Source: Clostridia bacterium (GTDB taxonomy: Bacteria; Bacillota; Clostridia; Lachnospirales; Bianqueaceae). From it: a stretch of DNA of 64,000 nt. Below are positions 1 through 7,283 of this stretch, piece after piece; the stretch's first letter is position 1; each line of letters starts with the position of its first letter. Made by a program: the position numbers and the translations under genes. The stretch lies in assembly GCA_900764045.1 (NCBI GenBank), contig CAAFMN010000024.1, positions 186,001-250,000 of the forward strand, written 5' to 3'. Below the pieces are notes generated by a model that made no database searches, was not told where the DNA came from, and worked only from the letters and a program-made list of their open reading frames with translations.

Positions 1-30
1 AGAAAAGCGGCGGTAGCACCGCCGCTTTTT
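1..30 (-). terminator. Intrinsic terminator of uxaB
   Basis: Positions 7-14 and 18-25 form a perfect 8-bp GC stem (GCGGCGGT/ACCGCCGC) with a 3-nt loop, flanked by A and T runs on both sides. It lies just after the uxaB stop codon on the minus strand. The symmetrical runs mean it could also stop plus-strand transcription from outside the window. Confidence 0.85.
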
Positions 31-36
31 CAGAGT

Positions 37-1557
37 TTAGACAATAGAGGCGATAGCAGCCTTGGCGCCGTTCTTCAGGATGTTCTCAAGATGAGAAGCA
101 ACCAGATCGTTCAGACCCGCGACAGCGGTCAGATCCTGGCCCCACAGAGCGTCATTGGAGAGCACCTTAGCGGTCAGAGCCTTGACATCCTGGTCTGCAG
201 CATATTCTTTCCAGATCTTTTCAAAGAATTCCAGAACCGGGACATCATCCTGAATCTTATAAGTATCGCCCTTAACGGTACGAACACCGGTCATAGCGCG
301 TCCTTCTACACCCTCGCCGCGATAGAATGCGATCAGAGCAGCCAGGCCAAAGGTCAGAACCTGCGGCAGCTCATGCTTGCGTTCTACATAGGTCAGAAGA
401 GAGGGAAGACAACGAGCCTTGAACTTAGAGGTGGAGTTCAGGGAGATATCCAGCAGCATATGGCGGATAAACGGATTTGCGAAACGCTCGGAAACAGCGG
501 CGGTGTAGTTCTCCAGCTCTTCCTTGGGCAGATCCAGTGTAGGAATGATCTCCTCAAACAGACCCTTGTTCATGTACTTATGGATAACTTCGTCATCCAT
601 GAATTCCTTTACAGTATCCAGACCAGACAGGAAAGCGCCCAGAACCGTCATGGTGTGAGCACCATTCAGGATACGAACCTTACGGGTACGGTAAGGAGTC
701 ATATCCGGAGTCCAGATAACATTCAGACCAGCCTGCGCCAGAGGAAGCTCTTCAGAGAAGTCGCCGCCCTCGATAACCCAGAAGTGGAAGGGCTCAGCCG
801 TATTCAGAACATTGTCCTTGTAGCCCAGCTTCTCAGTGATCGCGTCAACTTCAGCTCTCGGATAACCGGTAACGATACGGTCTACCAGTGTGCTCAGGAA
901 GTGGTTGGAGTTCTCCAGCCATTCGATGAATTCCGGCTCATAGCCCCATTCCTTGGCCAGACGCAGAACAATACCGCGCAGTGTTGTACCGTTCTTCTCG
1001 ATCAGCTCGCAGGGGATAATAACCATTCCCTTGGAAGGATCGCCCTTGAATGCCTCATAACGTGCATGCAGGAAAACGGTCAGCTTACCGGGGTAAGAAG
1101 CCGGAGGAGTATCGGTCGGCTTGTCATCGGCACTGTATGCGATACCAGCCTCGGTGGTATTGGAGATGATAAAACGCAGATCCGGATTCTTAGCGCACTC
1201 CAGATAAGCATTGAAGTCAGCGTAAGGATTGATACAGCGGCTGATGGAATTGATGATCTCCTTGTCCTCGACAACCTTGCCGTCGGAGATACCGCGCAGC
1301 ATCATGGTATACAAGCCGTCCTGAGCGTTCAGCATATCGCAGACAGCACCGAAAGTGATAGGCTGTACTACGCATACCTTACCGCCGAAAAGGCCCTGCT
1401 TGTTCATCTGATGAATCATCCAGTCTACAAATCCGCGAAGGAAATTACCCTCGCCAAACTGCAGAATTTTTTCCGGCAGATCCTGCCAGGGAGAAACCTT
1501 AACGTCTGCGGGGAACTGGAAGTCAGAATTTAATAATGCTTTGTTTAATGATTCCAT
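37..1557 (-). CDS. uxaB: Tagaturonate reductase (mannitol dehydrogenase family)
   Basis: Encodes 506 residues, the usual size of UxaB, which reduces tagaturonate to altronate with NADH in galacturonate catabolism in the cytoplasm. The N-terminal nucleotide-binding signature FGEGNFLRGF is at residues 34-43. The family's conserved SNTTEAGI and PCELIEKNG segments lie near 132 and 182, and NGAHTM is at 298-303, all typical of UxaB/UxuB polyol dehydrogenases. I chose the ATG at 1557 because GAAAGGAGC (1567-1575) sits 9 nt upstream; an upstream in-frame start would read through this site. It lies 62 nt downstream of clpE on the same strand. Fructuronate reductase is the main alternative, but the length and motif pattern fit UxaB better. 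Confidence 0.88.
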   Translation of the reverse strand: MESLNKALLNSDFQFPADVKVSPWQDLPEKILQFGEGNFLRGFVDWMIHQMNKQGLFGGKVCVVQPITFGAVCDMLNAQDGLYTMMLRGISDGKVVEDKEIINSISRCINPYADFNAYLECAKNPDLRFIISNTTEAGIAYSADDKPTDTPPASYPGKLTVFLHARYEAFKGDPSKGMVIIPCELIEKNGTTLRGIVLRLAKEWGYEPEFIEWLENSNHFLSTLVDRIVTGYPRAEVDAITEKLGYKDNVLNTAEPFHFWVIEGGDFSEELPLAQAGLNVIWTPDMTPYRTRKVRILNGAHTMTVLGAFLSGLDTVKEFMDDEVIHKYMNKGLFEEIIPTLDLPKEELENYTAAVSERFANPFIRHMLLDISLNSTSKFKARCLPSLLTYVERKHELPQVLTFGLAALIAFYRGEGVEGRAMTGVRTVKGDTYKIQDDVPVLEFFEKIWKEYAADQDVKALTAKVLSNDALWGQDLTAVAGLNDLVASHLENILKNGAKAAIASIV

Positions 1558-1571
1558 TGCAAAATTGCTCC

Positions 1572-1602
1572 TTTCAAAGTGTGTTCCTATTTTGAAACAC
1601 AC
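1572..1602 (-). promoter_or_regulatory. Overlapping inverted repeats before uxaB
   Basis: Two inverted repeats interlock in the clpE-uxaB gap: TTTCAAA (1572-1578) with TTTGAAA (1591-1597), and GTGTGTT (1579-1585) with AACACAC (1596-1602). They share bases, so the two hairpins exclude each other in RNA. The first touches the uxaB ribosome binding site. This could be an operator for a hexuronate regulator or an RNA switch; the sequence does not decide which. Confidence 0.4.
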
Positions 1603-1619
1603 CAGTATTTACTATTATT

Positions 1620-3944
1620 TTACACGATTTCGTTCCGTTTTTCAATAGTAATTTTATGATTTGCATCGAGAGTTATAAAAATCGCATCGTGGTCCTGAAT
1701 TTTTCCGGCGAGATATTGCTCGGCAATCTCATCTTCAATCTCACGCTGAATCAGTCGGCGGAGAGGACGGGCGCCATAGGCAGGATCATATCCCTTTTCT
1801 GCCAGATGATCCATAACAGCAGGGGCAACCGTGATTTTCATATCATGTTCGACAGCAGCCTTATAGATATCCTTAAGCATCAGTTCCACAATCTTGCGCA
1901 GATCCTCATGCGTCAGAGGCTCAAAGGTGATGATATCATCCACACGGTTTAAGAATTCAGGCCGGAAAGCTTCCTTCAGCGCCGCCTGAATCTGCTGGGT
2001 CAGGGCAACCTGCTGATTGCCGGTAAAGCCGAGACTATGGCCGGAAAGGTGAGAACCGGCGTTGGTGGTCATAATGATTACGGTGTTTTCAAAATTGATC
2101 AGCCGGCCCTGATTATCGGTTAACCGTCCGTCATCCAGAATCTGCAGCAGCATGTTGAAGATATCCGGATGGGCCTTTTCGATTTCATCCAGCAAGACCA
2201 CGGAGTAGGGGCGGCGGCGAACTTTTTCGGAGAGCTGCCCGCCCTCATCATAGCCCACATATCCCGGAGGCGCGCCGATAAGCTTGGAGGCGGTATGCTT
2301 TTCCATGTATTCGGACATATCCACGCGGATCATCGCCTCTTCAGAACCGAAAAGCTCTGCGGCCAGAGTCTTGGCAAGTTCTGTCTTGCCTACCCCGGTC
2401 GGTCCCGCGAAAATAAAGGAAGCAGGACGGTGAGCATTGCGGAATCCGCAGCGGCTGCGCCGAATGGCACGGGATAGAGCGCTGACAGCGGCATCCTGTC
2501 CGACAACACGCTGATGAAGCCGTTCCTCCAGATGCAGCAGCTTATCGGACTCCTCCGTTGTAAGGCGGTGCACCGGGATTTTGGTCCAGGATTCCACAAC
2601 ATGCGCGATATCCTCGCGGGTCAGCGGCACATGGTCGCAAAGAGCCTGAACCCGGTCGATTTCCGCCTGGAGACGCAGCTCTTCGGAACGGCAATTGGCG
2701 GCCTCCTCAAAATTCTCCTGGGATGCGGCGTTTTCTTTGCGCTGGATGACAGAGGTCAATTGACGCTTGAGTTCGTCCAGCTTGAGCAGACTCTCATTGT
2801 GAAGATTGACTTTTGCGGCGGCCTCATCGATGAGATCGATCGCCTTATCCGGAAGATATCTCTGGTGAATATAGCGTGTAGACATCTGTACCGCGTCTTC
2901 AAGAACGCTGTCGGGGATGGATACGTTATGGAAAGCCTCGTAATGGGGACGGATTCCTTTCAGAATTTCAACTGTCTCCTCGGGGGAGGGCTCGTCCACG
3001 ATGACCGGCTGGAACCGGCGTTCCAGTGCGGAATCTTTTTCAATGTATTTCCGATATTCATCCAATGTCGTAGTACCGATCAGCTGAATCTGCCCCTTGG
3101 CCAGAGCCGGCTTCAGGATATTGGCGGCGTTCATCGCGTTCTGAGCGTCGCCCGCGCCGATCAGATTATGGATTTCATCAATTACAAGAATGATATGGCC
3201 ATCCTGGATGACTTCGTTGATGATTCCTTTCATACGGCCTTCAAATTGTCCGCGGAACTGTGTTCCGGCTACGAGACCGGTCAGATCCAAAAGCCGGATT
3301 TCTTTGTTGAGAAGCTTGACAGGTACCTGACGGCGGGCGATTCGCAGCGCCAGTCCCTCCGCGATCGCGGTTTTACCGACACCGGGTTCGCCGAGAAGCA
3401 CCGGATTGTTTTTGGTCCGACGGTTCAGGATCTGCATAACACGCTCAATCTCTTTATCGCGGCCTACAATGGTATCGATTTCACCGGCACGGGCCTGATC
3501 CGTCAGACTGGTACTGAAGCGCATTAGATTGGGCATTTTTTTGGCACGGCGTTTATTACGCAGTGCGTCTTCTTCTGTATCCGAGGAAGAAGACGTAGAA
3601 TCTTCTGCGGTAAATTCTGTGGGCAGATCTCCGTTTTCGTCTTCTCCGCCCTGCGGCGTGGAGCCGGAGAGCATATCCATAAGTCCGGGAGGCATCATAG
3701 AAGACAGCGCTCCCATCTCCTGACTCAGCTGTTCCGGATCTACATCCTGCATCATATCGGCAATCTGTTTATTCATAGCTTCTGCCTGTTCATCTGTCAT
3801 GCCGCTTTGAGAAAAGAGTTCTTTCAGCTGCATTCCCTGCTTGTGAGCGCAGGCAAGGCAGAGAGCGAGACGTGTTGTCTTTCCGCCCTCCAGCTTATTC
3901 ATAAAGATGACGGCCGGATTTTTTTTGCAGATTTGACAAAGCAT
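1620..3944 (-). CDS. clpE: ClpE-like AAA+ unfoldase, ATP-binding subunit of Clp protease
   Basis: Encodes 774 residues of a two-ring Clp ATPase that unfolds proteins for ClpP. The N terminus MLCQICKKNPA and a second CLACA pair form a four-cysteine zinc finger, the mark of ClpE rather than ClpC. A Ser/Glu-rich linker follows to about residue 130. The first AAA+ ring has Walker A GEPGVGKT at 185-192 and VIDEIHNL. A UVR-like coiled middle segment lies near 405-430. The second ring has GPTGVGKT at 514-521 and VLLDEIEKA. I prefer the ATG at 3944 over a GTG three codons upstream because AAGGAG lies 8 nt before it. No ctsR or mcsAB gene is nearby, and no full CtsR box is visible; a single TTTGACA heptad occurs in the leader. 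Confidence 0.88.
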   Translation of the reverse strand: MLCQICKKNPAVIFMNKLEGGKTTRLALCLACAHKQGMQLKELFSQSGMTDEQAEAMNKQIADMMQDVDPEQLSQEMGALSSMMPPGLMDMLSGSTPQGGEDENGDLPTEFTAEDSTSSSSDTEEDALRNKRRAKKMPNLMRFSTSLTDQARAGEIDTIVGRDKEIERVMQILNRRTKNNPVLLGEPGVGKTAIAEGLALRIARRQVPVKLLNKEIRLLDLTGLVAGTQFRGQFEGRMKGIINEVIQDGHIILVIDEIHNLIGAGDAQNAMNAANILKPALAKGQIQLIGTTTLDEYRKYIEKDSALERRFQPVIVDEPSPEETVEILKGIRPHYEAFHNVSIPDSVLEDAVQMSTRYIHQRYLPDKAIDLIDEAAAKVNLHNESLLKLDELKRQLTSVIQRKENAASQENFEEAANCRSEELRLQAEIDRVQALCDHVPLTREDIAHVVESWTKIPVHRLTTEESDKLLHLEERLHQRVVGQDAAVSALSRAIRRSRCGFRNAHRPASFIFAGPTGVGKTELAKTLAAELFGSEEAMIRVDMSEYMEKHTASKLIGAPPGYVGYDEGGQLSEKVRRRPYSVVLLDEIEKAHPDIFNMLLQILDDGRLTDNQGRLINFENTVIIMTTNAGSHLSGHSLGFTGNQQVALTQQIQAALKEAFRPEFLNRVDDIITFEPLTHEDLRKIVELMLKDIYKAAVEHDMKITVAPAVMDHLAEKGYDPAYGARPLRRLIQREIEDEIAEQYLAGKIQDHDAIFITLDANHKITIEKRNEIV

Positions 3945-3970
3945 AGCAATCACTCCTTACCATTATTACC

Positions 3971-3999
3971 AATGTATCTTTTTATGTCAAAAATACATT
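3971..3999 (-). promoter_or_regulatory. Candidate operator at the clpE transcription start
   Basis: AATGTAT (3971-3977) and ATACATT (3993-3999) form a perfect 7-bp inverted repeat with a 15-nt spacer. It starts a few bases downstream of the clpE -10 box, where a repressor would block initiation. It does not match the CtsR or HrcA/CIRCE consensus. A role as an operator is inferred from position and symmetry only. Confidence 0.4.
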
Positions 4000-4005
4000 A
4001 AAAAT

Positions 4006-4034
4006 ATTATACGTTTTTTAGAAGGAGAATGCAA
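4006..4034 (-). promoter_or_regulatory. clpE promoter
   Basis: On the minus strand, TTGCAT (4029-4034) and TATAAT (4006-4011) are separated by exactly 17 nt. The box pair is about 60 nt upstream of the clpE start codon. Confidence 0.8.
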
Positions 4035-4082
4035 GTGAATTCATGGGTTTCACAGATTTTTAAGATTTTACGGGAATTTAGT

Positions 4083-4110
4083 TGCGTAAAGCGGAACAGA
4101 ATGATACAAT
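4083..4110 (+). promoter_or_regulatory. Promoter of the ParB-like/BMP gene
   Basis: TTGCGT (4083-4088) and TACAAT (4105-4110) are 16 nt apart, divergent from the clpE promoter. The leader that follows contains a perfect 6-bp hairpin (CACGCC/GGCGTG, 4137-4152) ending just before the AGGAGG ribosome binding site. Confidence 0.6.
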
Positions 4111-4168
4111 AAGGGAGGTTATGATAATAGGATTGCACACGCCGAGTGGCGTGAGAGGAGGTATTGCA

Positions 4169-6091
4169 ATGTCAAGAGAAGATTACGACAAAGCATTAAA
4201 AAGCGGACGCAAGGCGTTTCAGGATGCCAGAGCCAATGGGCAGTCCCCGTATCTCAGAGTGCTGGAGGAGGATACGGCAGGTATTGATATGGATTCTGAA
4301 GTGAGCCTGGGAGTTATGGATATTCCGCTGGACAAAATTGTCGGAACCAACAGCCATGCCAGAAGTCTCTCCTTTGCGCAGAATTTTATGCCGCTGCTGC
4401 CGTATGGCACGGAGTTCTCGGCAAAATGGATTTCATTGTGCGAGAGCCATCTGGAAGAGGGAATCCGTCATGCGATTCAGGTATATGAATACATGAATTA
4501 CTTCTATGTTGTGGAAGGAAATAAGCGTGTCAGCGTACTGAAATATTTTGGCGCGGTCAGTATTCCGGCGCAGGTGACAAGGATGGTTCCGAGACGGACC
4601 AATACCAAGGAGTCCAGAATTTATTTTGAATTTTTACGTTTTTATAGGATCAGCCAGGTCAATTTTCTATGGTTTTCTCAGGAGGGATCTTTTGATCAGC
4701 TGCTTCAGACGCTGGGGATGGAAACAGCCAAGGATTGGGAAGATCGGGAGAATAGCAGTATTTTCAGGACCAATTATTACCAGTTCCGCAAGGTCTATAA
4801 AGCCCATAAAGGGGATCTGCTGAAGATTACGACGGGCGATGCCTTTTTGAAATATATTATGGTGTTCGGGTACAAGGATATGTACCGAAAAACAGAAAGC
4901 GAGATGGAAACGGAGCTGGAGGGACTCTGGCCGGAGCTGCAGCTTTTGGAAAAAGAAGAGCCTATCGGTATTTATACGCAGCCGGATGAGACGCCGACCA
5001 AGCGTGGTTTCTGGGGGCTTTTCACGCAGGCACCCAAGCAGAATCTGAAGATCGCGTTTGCTTATGTGGACGGCAAGGATGAATCCAGCTGGACCTATGC
5101 GCACGAATTAGGCAGACTGTATCTGGATGAAGCTTTTGAAGGACAGATTCAGACACAGAGCTATGAGAGGATTCCGATCGATGGAGAAAAGGGATGCGAG
5201 GCGCTGTGCCGGATTGCGGAAGAGGGGTACGATGTGATCTTTACCACTTCTCAGAGGCTGATTACGGCAAGCCTGAAGGCAGCCATCCGTCATCCGGAGG
5301 TCCGTTTCCTGAATTGCTCTGTCCATGTGCCTTATCAGCATTTGAGAACCTATTTCGGCCGGATGTTTGAAGCGAAGATGTTGACCGGCGCGATCGCGGG
5401 TTCTATGACGGAGACCGATCGGATCGGTTATATTGCCGATTATCCGACGGCTTCTACGATGGCGAGTATCAATGCGTTCGCGCTTGGAACACAGCTTGTG
5501 AATCCGAGAGCCAAAGTCTATCTGGAGTGGAGCGCGCTTAAGAAGCCGCAGGGGAATTCCGCAGAGCTTCTGAAAAAGAACGGTATCGATATTCTGTCCA
5601 ATCAGGACATGATTACCCCCCAGAACGCTTCAAAAAGGTTTGGAGTATATCAGCTGCAAAAGGACGGAACGGTGCGCAATATCGCGATGCCGGTTTGGAA
5701 CTGGGGAATTTTCTATAAAAAACTGATCCGAAGTCTTCTGAGCGGATCCTGGGAGAACGATTCCACGGGAGACGGCGCAGTCAAGGCGATCAATTATTGG
5801 TGGGGAATGGCGGCCGGAGTAATCGATGTAGTGTATACACAGGCATTGCCGGACCGTACCAAGCATATGGTTGAAGTGTTGAAGCGTTCGATCAAGGACG
5901 GCTCACTGATGGTTTTTGAGGGATTGATTCATAATCAGGACGGAGAAGTCATGGTGCCGGAAGGCAGCGTCTTGGATACGGAAAAGATTGTCACGATGGA
6001 TTGGCTGGTGGAAAATGTGGTGGGCCGGATTCCGAGTATAGAGGAAGTGACGGAGGAAGCGGCCTCAGCGATGAATCCGATTATCATTTAA
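4169..6091 (+). CDS. Cytoplasmic BMP-family ligand-binding protein with ParB-like N-terminal domain
   Basis: Encodes 640 residues starting MSREDYDK; AGGAGG (4156-4161) is 7 nt upstream. Residues 48-135 resemble the ParB/Srx fold, with a VVEGNKRVSVLKYFG stretch at 114-128 matching the family's G-x-x-R core. A linker to about 290 is unassigned. From about 293 the sequence reads as a Bmp/PnrA (basic membrane lipoprotein, nucleoside-binding) domain, starting LKIAFAYVDG and including DRIGYIADYPTAS. Bmp proteins are normally secreted lipoproteins of ABC importers, but this one has no signal peptide or lipobox and no permease or ATPase next to it. A cytoplasmic sensor of a nucleoside-like ligand is the inference. 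The ParB-like assignment rests on local motif resemblance. Confidence 0.72.
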   Translation: MSREDYDKALKSGRKAFQDARANGQSPYLRVLEEDTAGIDMDSEVSLGVMDIPLDKIVGTNSHARSLSFAQNFMPLLPYGTEFSAKWISLCESHLEEGIRHAIQVYEYMNYFYVVEGNKRVSVLKYFGAVSIPAQVTRMVPRRTNTKESRIYFEFLRFYRISQVNFLWFSQEGSFDQLLQTLGMETAKDWEDRENSSIFRTNYYQFRKVYKAHKGDLLKITTGDAFLKYIMVFGYKDMYRKTESEMETELEGLWPELQLLEKEEPIGIYTQPDETPTKRGFWGLFTQAPKQNLKIAFAYVDGKDESSWTYAHELGRLYLDEAFEGQIQTQSYERIPIDGEKGCEALCRIAEEGYDVIFTTSQRLITASLKAAIRHPEVRFLNCSVHVPYQHLRTYFGRMFEAKMLTGAIAGSMTETDRIGYIADYPTASTMASINAFALGTQLVNPRAKVYLEWSALKKPQGNSAELLKKNGIDILSNQDMITPQNASKRFGVYQLQKDGTVRNIAMPVWNWGIFYKKLIRSLLSGSWENDSTGDGAVKAINYWWGMAAGVIDVVYTQALPDRTKHMVEVLKRSIKDGSLMVFEGLIHNQDGEVMVPEGSVLDTEKIVTMDWLVENVVGRIPSIEEVTEEAASAMNPIII

Positions 6092-6105
6092 GAGAATTGC
6101 CTGTC

Positions 6106-6636
6106 TCAATGATTCGCGTAAATTGTGCGGGTCATCGGTTGGATTGCGCCGCGGTCCATATAGCTGACAGAGCGGTCCAGGTGCAGCATCAGGCGGCGGG
6201 TATCCGGAGCCGTGAACGGAGACAACAGTATGGCGCGTCGGTATACACGCATTAACAGGCTGTCGATGGGATTCAGTACGGCATAATTCATACCGCCGGG
6301 CAGGTAGAAGAGATGCAGGCGTTTCTGAAAGTCACGTGAGAAAGACATGTCCCATTCCTTTTGCAGGTCACGGGGCTGAACGCAGGGCATGGAACCTGTG
6401 GCGTAGACGAAGAGACGCTGCTGTGCAAGCGGTTCGGAGATTTTGCGAAACCAGCGGCATCCGGAGAGGCGTCCGCAATAGAAGCCGGCACCGTAGACAA
6501 TGGTATCATATGAGGCCAGCAGGTCACTATCCACGGTGCGGTAACGGTACAGGTCCGCATGCAGAATTTTTGCGAGCCAACGGGCATAGCGTGCGGAAAA
6601 TCCTGTTTTCGAGCGGTAGATGATAGCGGTTTTCAT
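6106..6636 (-). CDS. Flavodoxin-domain protein
   Basis: Encodes 176 residues. The N terminus MKTAIIYRSKTGFSARYA has the strand plus phosphate-loop pattern of flavodoxins (T/S-x-TG-x-[ST]), and IVYGAGFYCGRLSG and FVYATG match the later FMN-contact strands. This resembles the short flavodoxin-fold group that includes HemG-type protoporphyrinogen oxidases, so a redox role with bound FMN is likely but the partner is unknown. The ATG at 6636 has AAAGGAG 8-9 nt upstream. It converges on the BMP gene with a 14-nt gap and no obvious terminator between. Confidence 0.7.
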   Translation of the reverse strand: MKTAIIYRSKTGFSARYARWLAKILHADLYRYRTVDSDLLASYDTIVYGAGFYCGRLSGCRWFRKISEPLAQQRLFVYATGSMPCVQPRDLQKEWDMSFSRDFQKRLHLFYLPGGMNYAVLNPIDSLLMRVYRRAILLSPFTAPDTRRLMLHLDRSVSYMDRGAIQPMTRTIYANH

Positions 6637-6712
6637 AGAATCACTCCTTTCAAAAGACAGTATAACCATTTTAAAAGGAGAGTATCCGTGGGATTCTCTC
6701 ACGGGAAAATTC

Positions 6713-6741
6713 TTGACAGCGACAGGAAAATATGCTATAAA
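6713..6741 (+). promoter_or_regulatory. Strong promoter of the MATE leader
   Basis: A perfect TTGACA (6713-6718) and TATAAA (6736-6741) with a 17-nt spacer. It drives a leader of about 110 nt that contains a terminator before the truncated MATE gene. Confidence 0.82.
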
Positions 6742-6776
6742 ATAGATACATCGGAGGATTGTATTCGCAGTACAAG

Positions 6777-6825
6777 GCCGGATAAGATGTCGGGAGTTGC
6801 GCCCGATATTTTATCCGGCTTTTTT
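6777..6825 (+). terminator. Leader terminator, candidate attenuator or riboswitch expression platform
   Basis: GCCGGATAA (6777-6785) pairs with TTATCCGGC (6811-6819), the stem continues with a TCGGG/CCCGA inner part, and six T follow (6820-6825). It lies between the promoter at 6713 and the reading frame at 6858, so it would stop transcription before the gene unless prevented. Upstream, TTGTA/TACAA forms a small hairpin with a 7-nt loop. I could not match the leader to a riboswitch class I know. Confidence 0.7.
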
Positions 6826-6857
6826 GATGAAAAGTATGAGAGAAAGGGAGAAGGAAA

Positions 6858-7151
6858 GTGAAGAAAACACAGGATTTTACGCAGGGAGCGATTGTGCTGC
6901 CGCTGATTCGTTTTGCTCTGCCGGTGCTTGCCGCGTTGTTTTTGCAGACGATGTATGGCGCGGTAGATCTGTTGGTCGTAGGCCAGTATGCCAGTGCGGC
7001 AGATGTATCGGCTGTATCGACCGGCAGTCAGCTCATGCAGACGATGACCGTTCTGATCAGCGGACTTGCTACGCTGTCTTCTTCACTGGATCAGATCCTT
7101 CTGTGCTTGATCTATTATCTGATTCTATGGAGAGCCGAAAAAAAGCACTGA
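6858..7151 (+). pseudogene. MATE efflux transporter with internal deletion
   Basis: The 97-codon frame starts at GTG 6858 with AGGGAG upstream. Residues 1-70 read as a normal MATE N terminus (KKTQDFTQGAIVLPLIRFAL, then YGAVDLLVVGQYASAADVSA). Right after ISGLATL the text becomes SSLDQILLCLIYYLILWRAE, which looks like the last membrane segment of the same family. MATE proteins are about 450 residues with 12 membrane segments, so roughly 350 residues appear to be missing, in frame. The remnant cannot form a transporter. An assembly collapse is an alternative to a real deletion. Its promoter, leader terminator and 3' terminator are intact. Confidence 0.7.
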
Positions 7152-7156
7152 CAGAG

Positions 7157-7184
7157 CGGTCCCTTACAAGAAGGGGCCGTTTTT
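7157..7184 (+). terminator. Terminator after the truncated MATE gene
   Basis: CGGTCCCTT (7157-7165) pairs with AAGGGGCCG (7171-7179), one G-U pair, 5-nt loop, followed by TTTTT (7180-7184). Confidence 0.85.
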
Positions 7185-7221
7185 CATGGGAAGCTGAGAA
7201 ATATAAAATAAGAAAAAGGGG

Positions 7222-7250
7222 TTTTCATGGTAAAGATTTTATGATATGAT
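7222..7250 (+). promoter_or_regulatory. Promoter of the ABC exporter pair
   Basis: TTTTCA (7222-7227) and TATGAT (7245-7250) are 17 nt apart, 33 nt before the first exporter start codon and downstream of a terminator. Confidence 0.55.
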
Positions 7251-7283
7251 ATAAGGTGACGAAAAGATCATGAGGAGGAAAGC

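Noticed and set aside
91..1533. Open frame of 480 codons opposite uxaB
   Set aside because: Same effect of codon bias; uxaB has clear family motifs and a ribosome binding site.
2514..3527. Open frame of 337 codons opposite clpE
   Set aside because: Antisense shadow of a well-supported ClpE gene.
3954..4005. CtsR box in the clpE leader
   Set aside because: Only a single TTTGACA heptad is present, without the tandem partner needed for CtsR binding.
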